A stretch of DNA of 64,000 nt from Dolomitihabitans soli (GTDB lineage Bacteria; Actinomycetota; Actinomycetes; Streptosporangiales; Streptosporangiaceae). The position numbers and the translations under genes are program-made. The stretch spans positions 248,001 to 312,000 of the forward strand of contig NZ_JAKNTW010000010.1 in the NCBI RefSeq assembly GCF_022213955.1, in the 5' to 3' direction. This document shows positions 43,931 through 52,779 of the stretch, one piece after another (positions within the stretch are counted from its first letter, which is position 1; every line of letters starts with the position of its first letter). The notes under the pieces were generated by a model, which was not told the origin of the DNA, made no database searches, and saw nothing but the letters and a program-made list of their open reading frames with translations.

Positions 43931-44636
43931 GCTGGAACCGCCATTAGCCTTCCCGATACCCCTCCCGTTGCCTGTTCGATTATCCCTCCCAACTAATCGG
44001 GAGGGGACTTCAGTGCTCATCTCTCAGGTCATGGAGCTGTACGATGCCCGCGCCATGCCCCGACTCGTATAGAGGAATTCGATTCCTCATAGATTGATCG
44101 TCGTCCCGGAGCAGACCGGCATCGACAAAGTCGCACATAACCCCATCCCCACAAGATCGAGGTGGCAATAGCGAAAACGAGATACGGCTGACATCGCGAA
44201 GTCTTGGTCGAGCGATACAGCCATGGCGCTGGGAGCGCCGTTCCCCAGCGAGCTCAGATGACGGACCCCCACCACGCCAAGCACCATCGCGCCCTGCCAA
44301 AGGCCGCCGCCAAAACCACCCGGCCCAAGAGCGCCAGAGCCTCGCCAACGTCTCGCCAGAGGTGGGTGCTGGAGTAGGGATCATGTTCCCGTTCGCGGGA
44401 GCACCACGGATCTGAGGCCCGCCCCAACTGACGATGCCCGTACCGCTCAACACCGAATCTGCCGGCGTCGCGTCGGCACCCGCCCGTGCCAAAGAGCCGA
44501 AGCATCCGGAGAGCTGCTCCGGTGTTGAGGCTCCGGCAAGACTGTCCCGTGCAGACAATCGGTCCGTCGGGCCGAGCCGCGTCCACCTGATCATCCTCAG
44601 CGGCCAAGAGCTTGGCGACCAAGTCGGCGGTCGAGG
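43931..44636 (+). other. Intergenic, about 700 bases
   Basis: No supported gene. An inverted repeat (CCCCTCCCG at 43959-43967, CGGGAGGGG at 43998-44006) could end transcription of the 43643 gene. Further frames on the minus strand (44010-44988) overlap the recombinase leader gene and have no recognisable product. Confidence 0.4.
43959..44006 (+). terminator. Possible terminator, 9-base-pair stem
   Basis: CCCCTCCCG and CGGGAGGGG form a perfect 9-base-pair stem around a 30-base loop, 28 bases after the 43643 gene stop. The long loop makes this only a modest candidate. Confidence 0.4.
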
Positions 44637-44849
44637 GTGACCGAACCGATAGAAAAGGCCTGCTCAGAGCCTCCTGAACCAGAACCGGAGCTGTACGCTG
44701 CAGGGCCCCAACCCGCACGTCGAGGCGCCCTGAACGCGGAGGCGGAGTTCGTCGCCATCGACGGTCCCGAGGGCGACGAACTGGAAGCACGCCAGTGCCT
44801 GGTGATCCTGGAGATTCTGCGATGGCTGCACGAACGGAGAACGCCGTGA
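44637..44849 (+). CDS. Small acidic protein preceding the recombinase
   Basis: 70 residues from GTG 44637 (MTEPIEKACSEPPEPEPELY), ending LRWLHERRTP. It is acidic, soluble and without a recognised domain. Its stop overlaps the recombinase GTG start (GTGA), so the two are co-translated. The position suggests a role in control or directionality of recombination, but the function is not known. Confidence 0.6.
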   Translation: MTEPIEKACSEPPEPEPELYAAGPQPARRGALNAEAEFVAIDGPEGDELEARQCLVILEILRWLHERRTP

Positions 44850-46729
44850 ACTTCCCCTGGGACGACACCGGCCCGTCGACGGCCACTAGACAGGCCCTCA
44901 ACATCACCCTCCCGGTGGCCTGGCTCGGCCGAACCTCCACCGACGACCAGCAGGACCCAACGCTGTCCCTCCCCCGCCAACTACGCAACTCCCGCGATGC
45001 CCTGCCGAGTGGGTGCGTGATCGTCGCACACTTCTACGACGTCGAGTCGGGACGAATGGATCTGGAGGCACGCGGACGCGGCAACGCACACCAAGCCTTC
45101 GATATCCCCATCTCTCGTGACGGCGGCATCCAGGACATGCTCGCGGAGGCCAAGCGTCCGGACCGCCGGTTCGCCGCCGTGATCTGCGAGTCCGTCGAGC
45201 GAGTGGCGAGACGCACCTACTTCGGCACCAAGGTCGAGTACGAGCTGGAGCAGGCCAGGGTCATGTTGCTGGCCGCCGACGAGCCGATGCCGCAGCTCGA
45301 ACCGTCCAATGGAGGCCGGTCACGCAAGCGCGCCACTCCTGTCCTTACCCGCCGGGTAAAGCAGGCGGTCGCCGAGTGGTACGTCCTCCAACTCCTGGAG
45401 CTGTCGTGGGACGGCTTCTGCGAGCACACCGAGCAGGGCTGGAACGTCGGGAAGCCCTGCTACGGCTACCGCGCTCAGAAGATCCCCCACCCGGTCGCTG
45501 CCAAGCGGGCCGAGGGCCGCACCAAGAGCCGTCTGGTCCCCCATCCGGTCGAGGGACCGACCGTCACGCACATCTTCATGCTGAGGACCGTCCACCGGCT
45601 CGGCTACGACGGCATCGCCGACCGGCTCAACCTCGAACCGGACAAGTATCCGCCGCCCATGCCCGTCGATCCCCGGCGGGCCCTGGGCCGATGGAGCGGC
45701 TCCGCCGTACGGGAGATCCTGAGCAACCCCAAGTACACGGGATACATGGTGTGGAACCGGCGAGCCACCAAGAAGGGCGGCAAGCTCAACCCGCTCAGTG
45801 AGTGGGTCTGGTCGCCCCGGCCGACCCACGAGCCCCTGGTCACCAAGGAACTCTTCCAGTCCGTCGCCCCGATCGGCCGCACCAGACGTGGCTCGCGTAC
45901 CGGCCCCGGCCTCAACAGCCACCCTCAGACCCATCGCAGTTACCCGCTCCGCTCCTACGTGGTCTGCGATCTGTGCGACCGTCGCATGCACGGCAAGACC
46001 CGGCGCACCACCGCCTACTACGCCTGCGATGCCGACATGCGTCACCATCGCGACCGCCGCGAGTGGTTCGACAGCCATCCCAAGAGCATGTGGATCCGCG
46101 AGGACGAGCTTCTCACCTTGGTCATGTCCTTCTTCGCCGAGCACGTCTTCGGCCCGCTTCGTCAGACCGCGCTACGGACCACGCTCCAGGCGGTGCCCGC
46201 CGAGAACCCCGCTATCGATCGGTACAAAACCGAAATCGCCGATCTGGCCAAACGGCAGGACAACCTCCTCACCCAAATCGAGGAGCACGAGCCGAGCGGC
46301 GACGAGGAGATCGACCGCGACTTCCGCGAACGCCTCCAGCGCCGGTACGGCGAGCTCGCCCGCAAGCGCAAGGCCGCGACCGAGGAGCTGCAGGCGCTCG
46401 CCGCAGGGCACCCCGTTGAGCCTCAAGACAGTCCGGAGCTACTCGACCGGCTTCCCCGGCTCACCGACCTCTCCTCGATCCCCGAGGAGTTGCAGCGGAA
46501 GCTATTCGAAGCCTTCCACCTGGAGATCCGCTACCGCTACGCCACCCACGACGTGCTCATCCGCGTCACGATCAAGGAGGGCGCACTGCCTGCCATACAG
46601 GCCGTCACAAACGAAATCGCCGACCCTCCGAGAGGATCGGCGATCAACGAACGTTCCCTTGTTTTCGGTGCCCCCTGCAGGATTCGAACCTGCGCACCCG
46701 GCTCCGGAGGCCGGTGCTCTATCCCCTGA
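44846..46729 (+). CDS. Large serine recombinase (integrase)
   Basis: 627 residues from GTG 44846, with GGAG six bases upstream and a 4-base overlap with the preceding gene; ATG 44822 is an alternative. The resolvase-type catalytic domain (about 20-170) has the active-site serine in WLGRTSTDDQQDPTLSLPRQ (S31) and downstream VICESVERVARR. The recombinase domain (about 205-310) shows YGYRAQ and LSNPKYTGYMVWNRR. The zinc ribbon has CDLCDRRMHG and a later CD pair, followed by a coiled coil (DRYKTEIADLAKRQDNLLTQ). The last codons (APCRIRTCAPGSGGRCSIP) are read through the tRNA-Arg gene, so the natural C-terminus depends on the junction formed. It should catalyse integration and, with a directionality factor, excision. 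Confidence 0.92.
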   Translation: MNFPWDDTGPSTATRQALNITLPVAWLGRTSTDDQQDPTLSLPRQLRNSRDALPSGCVIVAHFYDVESGRMDLEARGRGNAHQAFDIPISRDGGIQDMLAEAKRPDRRFAAVICESVERVARRTYFGTKVEYELEQARVMLLAADEPMPQLEPSNGGRSRKRATPVLTRRVKQAVAEWYVLQLLELSWDGFCEHTEQGWNVGKPCYGYRAQKIPHPVAAKRAEGRTKSRLVPHPVEGPTVTHIFMLRTVHRLGYDGIADRLNLEPDKYPPPMPVDPRRALGRWSGSAVREILSNPKYTGYMVWNRRATKKGGKLNPLSEWVWSPRPTHEPLVTKELFQSVAPIGRTRRGSRTGPGLNSHPQTHRSYPLRSYVVCDLCDRRMHGKTRRTTAYYACDADMRHHRDRREWFDSHPKSMWIREDELLTLVMSFFAEHVFGPLRQTALRTTLQAVPAENPAIDRYKTEIADLAKRQDNLLTQIEEHEPSGDEEIDRDFRERLQRRYGELARKRKAATEELQALAAGHPVEPQDSPELLDRLPRLTDLSSIPEELQRKLFEAFHLEIRYRYATHDVLIRVTIKEGALPAIQAVTNEIADPPRGSAINERSLVFGAPCRIRTCAPGSGGRCSIP

Positions 46730-46740
46730 GCTAAGGGGGC
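46669..46740 (-). tRNA. tRNA-Arg, anticodon CCG (attR site)
   Basis: The minus strand folds as a complete 72-base cloverleaf. The acceptor stem is GCCCCCT/AGGGGGC with discriminator A. D-arm GCTC/GAGC and anticodon stem CCGGC/GCCGG with loop CTCCGGA (anticodon CCG, arginine). Short variable region GTGC, and T-arm GCAGG TTCGAAT CCTGC. No CCA is encoded. Bases 46669-46712 are the 44-base repeat shared with attL at 27592-27635, and the recombinase stop lies within the gene on the other strand. Confidence 0.97.
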
Positions 46741-46856
46741 TCAGCGCTTGCTAAGGCTACCAGTATCTGGCCGGTGCTCGGCACGTTGGTATCTGTGCGG
46801 GCACACATCACGGGAAAGCCTCCCGCCACCCCCTCCGACCGGTTAGCCTCGCGGCC

Positions 46857-47246
46857 GTGGGTGAGGTTCTGGGGCGGGTACTGGTCGTGGATGATGATGA
46901 GGTCATCCGGCAGCTGATCGCGGTCAATCTGACCCTGGAGGGCTTCCAGGTCGAGACCGCGACCGATGGGCAGGATTGCCTGGATCGGGTGGTGAAGATC
47001 AGGCCAGATGTGATCACACTTGATGTGATGATGCCTCGGCTGGACGGGTGGGTGACGGCGTCGCGGTTGCGCGCCGGCGATGACACCAGCCACATCAAGG
47101 TGGTGCTGATCACCGCGCGGGCGCAGGAGGACGACAGGCGGCGCGGGATGGGCATCGGGGTCGACGCCTATCTCACGAAGCCGTTCGACCCGGCTGAGTT
47201 GATCCAGGTGGTCAGAGATCTCGCGGTGTCGGCCCGCGCGGGCTGA
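46857..47246 (+). CDS. Stand-alone response regulator receiver
   Basis: 129 residues, a single CheY-like receiver domain. Acidic pocket VVDDDEV (about 10-15), phospho-acceptor aspartate in ITLDVMMPRLDGW (about 54), switch threonine in VLITARAQ, and lysine in YLTKPFDPAE. There is no output domain, so it would act through protein contact. GTG 46857 is the start. No histidine kinase is adjacent. The codons for ELIQ near its end resemble the unit of the repeat array that follows the gene. Confidence 0.93.
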   Translation: MGEVLGRVLVVDDDEVIRQLIAVNLTLEGFQVETATDGQDCLDRVVKIRPDVITLDVMMPRLDGWVTASRLRAGDDTSHIKVVLITARAQEDDRRRGMGIGVDAYLTKPFDPAELIQVVRDLAVSARAG

Positions 47247-47282
47247 ACTGAGCCGGATCTCTCGATGTCGGCGGGCGCGGTT

Positions 47283-47540
47283 GAGCTGATCCAGACCTAG
47301 CCGGGCTCGCCGGGCGGGCTGAGCTGATCCAGCGCGGTGTTGGCACGCACGAGCTGATCCAGCGTCGGCGTCGGGACGCACGAGCTGATCCAGCGTCGGC
47401 ATCGGTCACACGTCAGCTGACCCAGGGCGGATGTCGACACGCGTTAGCTTGCCCAGCGCCGATGTCGGCGCGCGTCGGCTGACCCAGGCACGCGTCAACT
47501 GACCCAGGCACGCGTCGGCTGATCCAGGCACGCGTGAGAT
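47283..47540 (+). repeat. Imperfect tandem repeats (30-31 base, then 20 base units)
   Basis: Units built on GAGCTGATCCAGCGTCGGC start at about 47283, 47321, 47351, 47382, 47414, 47445, 47476, 47496 and 47516. Spacing is near 31 bases in the middle and exactly 20 for the last units (GGCTGACCCAGGCACGCGTC). A related GAGTTGATCCAG occurs at 47195 inside the response regulator gene. No gene is supported in the array. Confidence 0.85.
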
Positions 47541-47542
47541 GG

Positions 47543-48049
47543 TCAGAGGCGGCGGTGCATCACGTGCAGGCCGACGTAGCCCTGGGTGGGGTGGTGGAAG
47601 GCCTCGGGGATGGTCGTCAGCACCTGGAAGCCCAGGGAGCGCCACAGGGCCACGGCGTTGACATTGGTCTCCACGACCGCGTTGAACTGCATGGCGCGGT
47701 AGCCGTCGGCTCGGGCCCGCGTGATGACGCGCTCGCCGAGGGCCCGGCCGACGCCCTGGCCCGCGTGGGCGGGGTTGACCATGAAGCCGGCGTTGGCGAC
47801 GTGGGAGCCGGGACCGGGCTGGTTGGGGTGGATCTCGGCGGTACCCAGGATGGTGCCGTCGGGCGCGGTGGCGACGAGGGTACGGCTGGGCGCGGCCGTA
47901 CGGGCCGGCGAGGGGTGCAGCCAGCTTGAGCGGGCCCACTGTTCGGAGGCGTCGGGCGGCCAGGTGAAGGTGTCTCCCTGGGCGACGATGGGGCGCATGA
48001 AGGACCAGATGGCGGGCCAGTCGTCGGGTGTGGCATCTCTGATCAGCAT
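47543..48049 (-). CDS. GNAT-family N-acetyltransferase
   Basis: 168 residues from ATG 48049 (MLIRDATPDDWPAIWSFMRP). The acetyl-CoA-binding motif A reads AGFMVNPAHAGQGVGRALGE (Q/R-x-x-G-x-G/A type), followed by AMQFNAVVETNVNAVALWRS and LGF, as in many GNAT enzymes of the phosphinothricin/ribosomal acetyltransferase-like group. The substrate is not predictable. It starts 10 bases after the LuxR-type gene stop on the same strand, so the two may be co-transcribed. Confidence 0.92.
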   Translation of the reverse strand: MLIRDATPDDWPAIWSFMRPIVAQGDTFTWPPDASEQWARSSWLHPSPARTAAPSRTLVATAPDGTILGTAEIHPNQPGPGSHVANAGFMVNPAHAGQGVGRALGERVITRARADGYRAMQFNAVVETNVNAVALWRSLGFQVLTTIPEAFHHPTQGYVGLHVMHRRL

Positions 48050-48059
48050 GGAGCGGCCT

Positions 48060-50813
48060 TCAGGAAGTGCGGTTGAGGACGAGGGCGGCGGCCTGGGTGC
48101 GGGAGGAGACGCCCAGTTTGCCGAGGATGTTGGAGACATGGACGCTGACGGTCTTCTGCGCGATGAAGAGGCGTTCGGCGATTTCGCGGTTGGTGAGGCC
48201 CTCGGCGATCAGGGCGAGGACTTCGCGTTCGCGCTCGGTGAGGCCGGCGACCGCCGTGGTGGGCTTGCCGGTGAAACGGGCGCGGCGGCCGAGGGCGGCG
48301 AGGGCTCGGGAGAGCGGGGCGGCGCCGAGGGCCGTGGCGGTGGCGACCGCTGAGCGCCATTCGACCAGGGCGGCCTCCCTGTCGCCCGTGGCGAGGAGGG
48401 TCTCGGCGAGCCGCCAGCGTGACCGGGCGACCTCGTAGGTGAAGCCGAAGTCGAAGGCCGTGACGACGTCCGCCATGATGGCCGGGGTGGCCGTGCCATA
48501 CACCCGATGCCATTCGGCTTCGGCGCGGACCAGCCAGGCCCTGCCCTCGACCTGGACGGAGCTCCAGGTGGCGGCGTGCCTGGCGCGGGCGAGCAGTTCG
48601 TCGGCGCCCTCGGTGCGGCGGAGTTCGGCGAGCGCGCCGAGACCGGTGGCGGCGATGCGGATCAGGGCGGCGTCGTTCGGCTCCAGAGCGCTGACCACGG
48701 CCGTGACGTGGACGAGCGCGCCCTCGGGATCGCCGTTCCACAGGGCGTGCTCGGCCGCGAGGCCCCTGGACATGTAGGCGACGAGGACGACGTCCCAGAA
48801 GCCGCGGACCCAGTCGAGGCGTTCTTCGACGATGGGAAGGCCCCTGGCCACCTCGACGAAGAGCGCGAAGGAGGAGAGTGTCGCCTCGGCGGGGGTGCCG
48901 ACCCTGACGCCGAACCCGGCGGCGACCTCCTGCGCCTGGTCCCATTCGCCGGACACGTAGTGGATGAGGAGGCGCAGGAAACGCAGGTCGGTGCCGTACG
49001 TGCTCCAGGTCAGGCCGGTCTCCACGGCCATCCGCAGGCCGTGGTCGACGGTCGGCGCGGCAGCGGCCAGCGCGCCCCGTTCGAACCGGATCCGGGCCAG
49101 AGTGAACACCGCACGCAGGTCGATGGACAGGTCGGACGAGCGCCGGGCGATGGCGCGGCCGAGCAGACGCTCCGCCTCGGCCGTCTCCCCTTCGAACTCG
49201 GCGCAGGCGGCGAGCGCGATGAGCGCGCTGTTCTCCGCGTCGACGGCGCCGCTCGACTCGGCGACGTCGAGCGCGCGGGCGGCCAGTTCCCTGACCTCGG
49301 CGTGCCGGGAGCCCCCGGCGAGGGTGCGGGCGTAGGTGGCGAGGGCGCGGGCGAGCAGCGGGCCCTCGGGGGCCGCGGCGACCGCGGCCTTCGCCGCCGC
49401 CACGGAGCCGGCTTCGTCTTCGATCTCGATCAGGTAGTAGGCAAGCCGCTCGTAGGTCTCCGCCGTCGCCGGCAACTCCCTGAGCTGGGCGATCGCGCGG
49501 TGGTTGTCGCCGCTGTCGGCGGCGGCGACGGCGCTCCACAGTCCGAGGGCGTCGCGGCCGACGCCGGCGAGCCGCTCGGGGTCGGGCACCCGCTCCCACA
49601 GCCCGAGCGCCTGGTCGAAGTGGCGGTGGGCCTCGGCGGGCGCTCCCACGCGGGCGGCCCTGCGGCCCGCCTCGACCGAGGTGGTGAGGGCGCCGGGCAG
49701 GTCGTGGCTGGCCAGGTAGTGGTGCGCCAACTCGGCGACCGGGCCGTTGCGCCGGGCGAGCACCTTGGCGAACTCCGTGTGCAGCCGGGTGCGCTCGCCC
49801 GGAAGCAGATCGATGTAGACCGCCTCCCTGAGCAACGCGTGCCGGAAGACGTATCCATGCCCGTCGCGCAGCAGCAACCCTCTGGAGAGGATCTCGCGCA
49901 CCCCCTCGTCGAAGGGCGCGTCGTCGAGGGCGGACACCTCGCTCAGGAGATCGTGGTCGGCCCTGCTCCCGGCGACGGCCGCCGAGCGCAGCACCCCGAG
50001 GGCGGGCTCCGACAGCCGTTCCACCCTGGCCAGCAGGAGGTCGGCGAGGCCCTCGGGGAGGGTGCCGTCGTAGGCGGCGAGCAACTCCTCCGCGTAGAAC
50101 GGGTTGCCCTCGGCACGCCGGATCACCGCGTCGATGGCCGCCGGATCTCCTCCGTCGAGCGTGGCCAGATGGTCGGCCATCTCGTCGGGACTGAGCGGAC
50201 CCAGCTCCACGGCGGTCACCGCGGGCAGCCGGCGCATCTCGGCGAGCAGCGGGCGCAACGGGTGCCGCCGGTGCAGATCGTCGGTTCGGTAGGTGCCGGC
50301 CAGGCAGACGCGTTCGGTCTGCAGCATGCGGGTGAGGAAGACCAGCAGGTCACGGGTCGAGCGGTCGGCCCAGTGCAGGTCTTCGAAGACCAGCAGCACG
50401 GGCCGCTGGGCCGACAGCTCGGCGAGCATGGCCAGCGTGGAGCCGAACAGCCGCTGCTGGGTGAGCCCGCCGGCCGCCTCGTCGTCGGGTTCGCCCCGTC
50501 TGCCGGGCAGCAGGCGCAGCAGCACCGGCCAGGCCGCGACCAGCTCGGGCGGGGCGTCGCGCAGCGCGTCGGCCAGCGGGAGGTAGGGCATGGTGTCGCC
50601 GAGCTCGGCGCACTGCCCGATGAGCACGGTGAACCCCTCGTCGGCGGCCCGCTGCGCCAGCTCGCTCACCAGCCGCGTCTTGCCGATGCCCGCGTCTCCC
50701 CCGATCAGGGCCACCCCGGCGGATCCGCCGGCGGCCGCGCGTGCGACACCGACCAGGCGATCCAGCTCCGCTGATCGTCCGACCAGCACGCTCTCAGCCG
50801 CTCGCCATGTCAC
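48060..50813 (-). CDS. Large ATP-binding LuxR-family regulator (LAL type)
   Basis: 917 residues from GTG 50813. The N-terminal AAA-like ATPase has the Walker A motif [12 protein letters not shown] (about 38-49) and Walker [15 protein letters not shown]. The long middle is a helical TPR-like sensor region. The C-terminal LuxR helix-turn-helix (about 850-915) reads [20 protein letters not shown], then [23 protein letters not shown] regulators are transcriptional activators in actinomycetes, often of secondary metabolism or sugar use; the target here is unknown. Divergent from the LysE exporter gene. Confidence 0.94.
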   Translation of the reverse strand: MTWRAAESVLVGRSAELDRLVGVARAAAGGSAGVALIGGDAGIGKTRLVSELAQRAADEGFTVLIGQCAELGDTMPYLPLADALRDAPPELVAAWPVLLRLLPGRRGEPDDEAAGGLTQQRLFGSTLAMLAELSAQRPVLLVFEDLHWADRSTRDLLVFLTRMLQTERVCLAGTYRTDDLHRRHPLRPLLAEMRRLPAVTAVELGPLSPDEMADHLATLDGGDPAAIDAVIRRAEGNPFYAEELLAAYDGTLPEGLADLLLARVERLSEPALGVLRSAAVAGSRADHDLLSEVSALDDAPFDEGVREILSRGLLLRDGHGYVFRHALLREAVYIDLLPGERTRLHTEFAKVLARRNGPVAELAHHYLASHDLPGALTTSVEAGRRAARVGAPAEAHRHFDQALGLWERVPDPERLAGVGRDALGLWSAVAAADSGDNHRAIAQLRELPATAETYERLAYYLIEIEDEAGSVAAAKAAVAAAPEGPLLARALATYARTLAGGSRHAEVRELAARALDVAESSGAVDAENSALIALAACAEFEGETAEAERLLGRAIARRSSDLSIDLRAVFTLARIRFERGALAAAAPTVDHGLRMAVETGLTWSTYGTDLRFLRLLIHYVSGEWDQAQEVAAGFGVRVGTPAEATLSSFALFVEVARGLPIVEERLDWVRGFWDVVLVAYMSRGLAAEHALWNGDPEGALVHVTAVVSALEPNDAALIRIAATGLGALAELRRTEGADELLARARHAATWSSVQVEGRAWLVRAEAEWHRVYGTATPAIMADVVTAFDFGFTYEVARSRWRLAETLLATGDREAALVEWRSAVATATALGAAPLSRALAALGRRARFTGKPTTAVAGLTEREREVLALIAEGLTNREIAERLFIAQKTVSVHVSNILGKLGVSSRTQAAALVLNRTS

Positions 50814-50916
50814 GTGACCGAGTATTCCACGCACCGCCGACAACCCGATTGGACCACGTACTCGAACCCGAAATGGCCCTCATCAGAGCACCAACCCGGC
50901 CATATGGTCTTATTTC

Positions 50917-51540
50917 GTGATTTCGTGGTCCACTCTGGCGTTCTTCATCGCCACATCGCTCATCCTGGTCGTCTCCCCCGGGCCGAACCACCTCTACATC
51001 ATCGCCAGAGGCGTCGCCCAGGGCCGGTCGGCGGGCCTGGCGTCCGCCCTCGGCGTGGAGGCCGGCACCCTGATCCACATCGCGGCCGCCGCCGCCGGGC
51101 TCTCCTACCTGATCGCCCAGTCGGCCACCCTCTTCACCCTGGTCAAGTGGGCCGGAGTCGGCTATTTGATCTACCTCGGCATCCGCACGCTGACCGGCAA
51201 GGACGACGTGGACGGCGAGCGCGTCGCCCCCCAGCCGCTACGCCGGGTCTTCCTCGAAGGCGTCCTGGTCAACGTGCTGAACCCGAAGGTCATCCTGTTC
51301 TTCCTGGCCCTCCTCCCCCAGTTCGTCGATCAGGAGGCGGGCTCCCCCGCGCTGCAGATCGTCGTGCTCGGCCTCACTCTGCTCCTGCTCGGCCTGATCT
51401 CCGACATCGTCTACGCGCTCGGCGCGAGCGCGCTCGGCGCACGGCTCCGCGCCAGGGCCAAGCTGCTCAGGAACCTCAGCGGCATCGTCTACCTGAGCCT
51501 CGGCGTCGCCACCGCGTTGAGCGGCACCCGAACCACCTGA
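50917..51540 (+). CDS. LysE/RhtB-family amino acid exporter
   Basis: 207 residues from GTG 50917, with about six membrane helices. The family motif SPGPNHLYIIARGVAQGRSA (about 20-39) follows the first helix, and the characteristic second region reads GVGYLIYLGIRTL. Later helices include ILFFLALLPQFVDQ and LLLLGLISDIVYALG. Members export amino acids such as lysine, homoserine or threonine; the substrate is open here. The divergent LAL regulator could control it. The stop codon lies inside a 49-base duplication. Confidence 0.93.
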   Translation: MISWSTLAFFIATSLILVVSPGPNHLYIIARGVAQGRSAGLASALGVEAGTLIHIAAAAAGLSYLIAQSATLFTLVKWAGVGYLIYLGIRTLTGKDDVDGERVAPQPLRRVFLEGVLVNVLNPKVILFFLALLPQFVDQEAGSPALQIVVLGLTLLLLGLISDIVYALGASALGARLRARAKLLRNLSGIVYLSLGVATALSGTRTT

Positions 51541-51619
51541 CCGTACGGCAGGCCCCGCCCGCGCCACCCGCGCCACCCGAACCACCCGACCGTACGGCAG
51601 GCCCCGCCCGCGCCACCCG
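51529..51619 (+). repeat. 49-base direct duplication across the lysE-type gene end
   Basis: Bases 51529-51570 and 51578-51619 are the same except for one base (CGAACCACCTGACCG against CGAACCACCCGACCG), with a period of 49. The change removes the stop codon from the second copy. The remaining region to 51828 has no supported gene. Confidence 0.85.
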
Positions 51620-51828
51620 CCGTAGGTGGCACGGGTCCGTGGGTTCATGGCACTCCAGCGGCTGTGGCCGAGCACCGTGACAACTCGCACGTCGACCATG
51701 CCCTTCGGTTTCCCTGGACCAGGCCCGCCCTTCCCGGATCGCCGCACGAGCCCCTGTTCCCTGCGCGAGGACCAGCCCCCGCAACCTCGACCGCCCCCGC
51801 GCCCGGAAACCCGCCGCGCGTGCCGGCC

Positions 51829-52353
51829 CTACGCCGTGCTGAGCATGTAGAGGAGAGCGGCCATGCTGGTGCCGCTGACGATGTTGCCTTCGCCGATCAT
51901 GCGGTAGGTGTCGGCGAGGGGTATCCAGTCGACGCGCTCCGCCTCCCAGGCGTCGGTGGGCTGGCCGATGTGGGTGGCCTGGGTGGCGCGGAAGATGTGG
52001 TGGACGGAGTCGGAGATGCCGTTGGTCGGCTGGAGGCACAGCAGCGGGTGCAGCGGCCCGGGTCGCCAACCGGTCTCCTCCTCGACCTCGCGCGCCGCCG
52101 TCATGATCGGGGTCTCGCCCGCCTCGACCCTGCCCATCGGGATCTCCCAGCCCCACGTGTCGGTGATGAAGCGGTGCCGCCAGATCATCAGCACCCGGTT
52201 CCGCTCGTCGGTGACGAGGGCTCCCGCGCCGGGCGCGATGCGGATCAGCCGGTGCGCCAGATGACTGCCGTCGGGTAGCTCCACATCCGCCAACCGCACA
52301 TCGATCCACTGGTCAACATAGAGGGGCTTTTCGGAGTTGACCTGCCAGCGCAT
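51829..52353 (-). CDS. NUDIX hydrolase
   Basis: 174 residues. The NUDIX box is complete: GRVEAGETPIMTAAREVEEE followed by TGW (about 75-97), matching G-x5-E-x7-R-E-U-x-E-E-x-G-U. N-terminal strands resemble ADP-ribose pyrophosphatase-like enzymes (RNRVLMIWRHRFITDTWGWE). It probably hydrolyses a nucleoside diphosphate linked to another group; the substrate is undetermined. Single gene with no evident operon. Confidence 0.94.
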   Translation of the reverse strand: MRWQVNSEKPLYVDQWIDVRLADVELPDGSHLAHRLIRIAPGAGALVTDERNRVLMIWRHRFITDTWGWEIPMGRVEAGETPIMTAAREVEEETGWRPGPLHPLLCLQPTNGISDSVHHIFRATQATHIGQPTDAWEAERVDWIPLADTYRMIGEGNIVSGTSMAALLYMLSTA

Positions 52354-52635
52354 ACGGGGGGCTCCAAGCGTTGCCGGATGTCGGCTACACGCTACAAGGG
52401 CACGCCTGCCCTGTGTGCGCGGGACAACCTGTGCGACACGCCGCGAAGAAGGCTCAGAACCGACGCCGGCCCGGTGCGCGCGGGACGACCGGCGGTGGGG
52501 CGCGCGTCACGGCGGCGACCGCGCCCTCGTCCAATGCCGGCCCGCCCCCACCACCGCCGCACTAAGGACGACGACCCCACTACCCGTCCGATGCGACGGA
52601 ACCGGGCCGCGCCCCGCCACGGGCGTGTCCGTGGC
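52354..52635 (+). other. Intergenic, about 280 bases
   Basis: GC-rich sequence between the NUDIX start and the repeat array. Overlapping open frames on both strands have no recognisable product. No gene called. Confidence 0.4.
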
Positions 52636-52775
52636 GGGAGTCGTAACGCGAGGAGAGGCGGTGGGGGTGAGGCCGAGAGAAAGAAGCGGGGGTCGTAACG
52701 CGCGGAAAGGCGGTGGGGTGAGGCCGACGGGAGAAAGAGGCGGGGGTCGTAGCGCGAGGAGGGTCGGTGGGGAGT
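52636..52775 (+). repeat. Three tandem repeats of 52-54 bases
   Basis: Three units begin GGGAGTCGTAACGCG (about 52636), GGGGGTCGTAACGCG (52688) and GGGGGTCGTAGCGCG (52742), each followed by AGG-rich GAGGCCGA-type sequence. They lie just past the stop of the GH3 gene and have no supported reading frame. Confidence 0.8.
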
Positions 52776-52779
52776 GGGG

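Larger units (their letters stand above)
27592..46712 (+). mobile_element. Integrative element(s) at tRNA-Arg(CCG), carrying defence genes
   Basis: The 19-kb segment is bounded by 44-base direct repeats from the tRNA-Arg gene. The intact tRNA is at the right end, and a large serine recombinase lies immediately inside it. Cargo includes a helicase-methylase-ATPase defence operon, a reverse transcriptase-HEPN operon and a WhiJ-like regulatory trio. No plasmid replication or conjugative transfer gene is visible, so it is not a complete ICE. Flank repeats at 28637-28779 and 38947-39129 suggest three segments accreted by successive integrations. Boundaries are well supported; the three-step history is inference. 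Confidence 0.82.

Noticed and set aside
44010-44988. Minus-strand frames upstream of the recombinase
   Set aside because: No ribosome site or family pattern; they overlap the better supported 44637 gene.
47283-47540. CRISPR-like array
   Set aside because: Repeats are adjacent and imperfect without unique spacers, and no cas gene is near.
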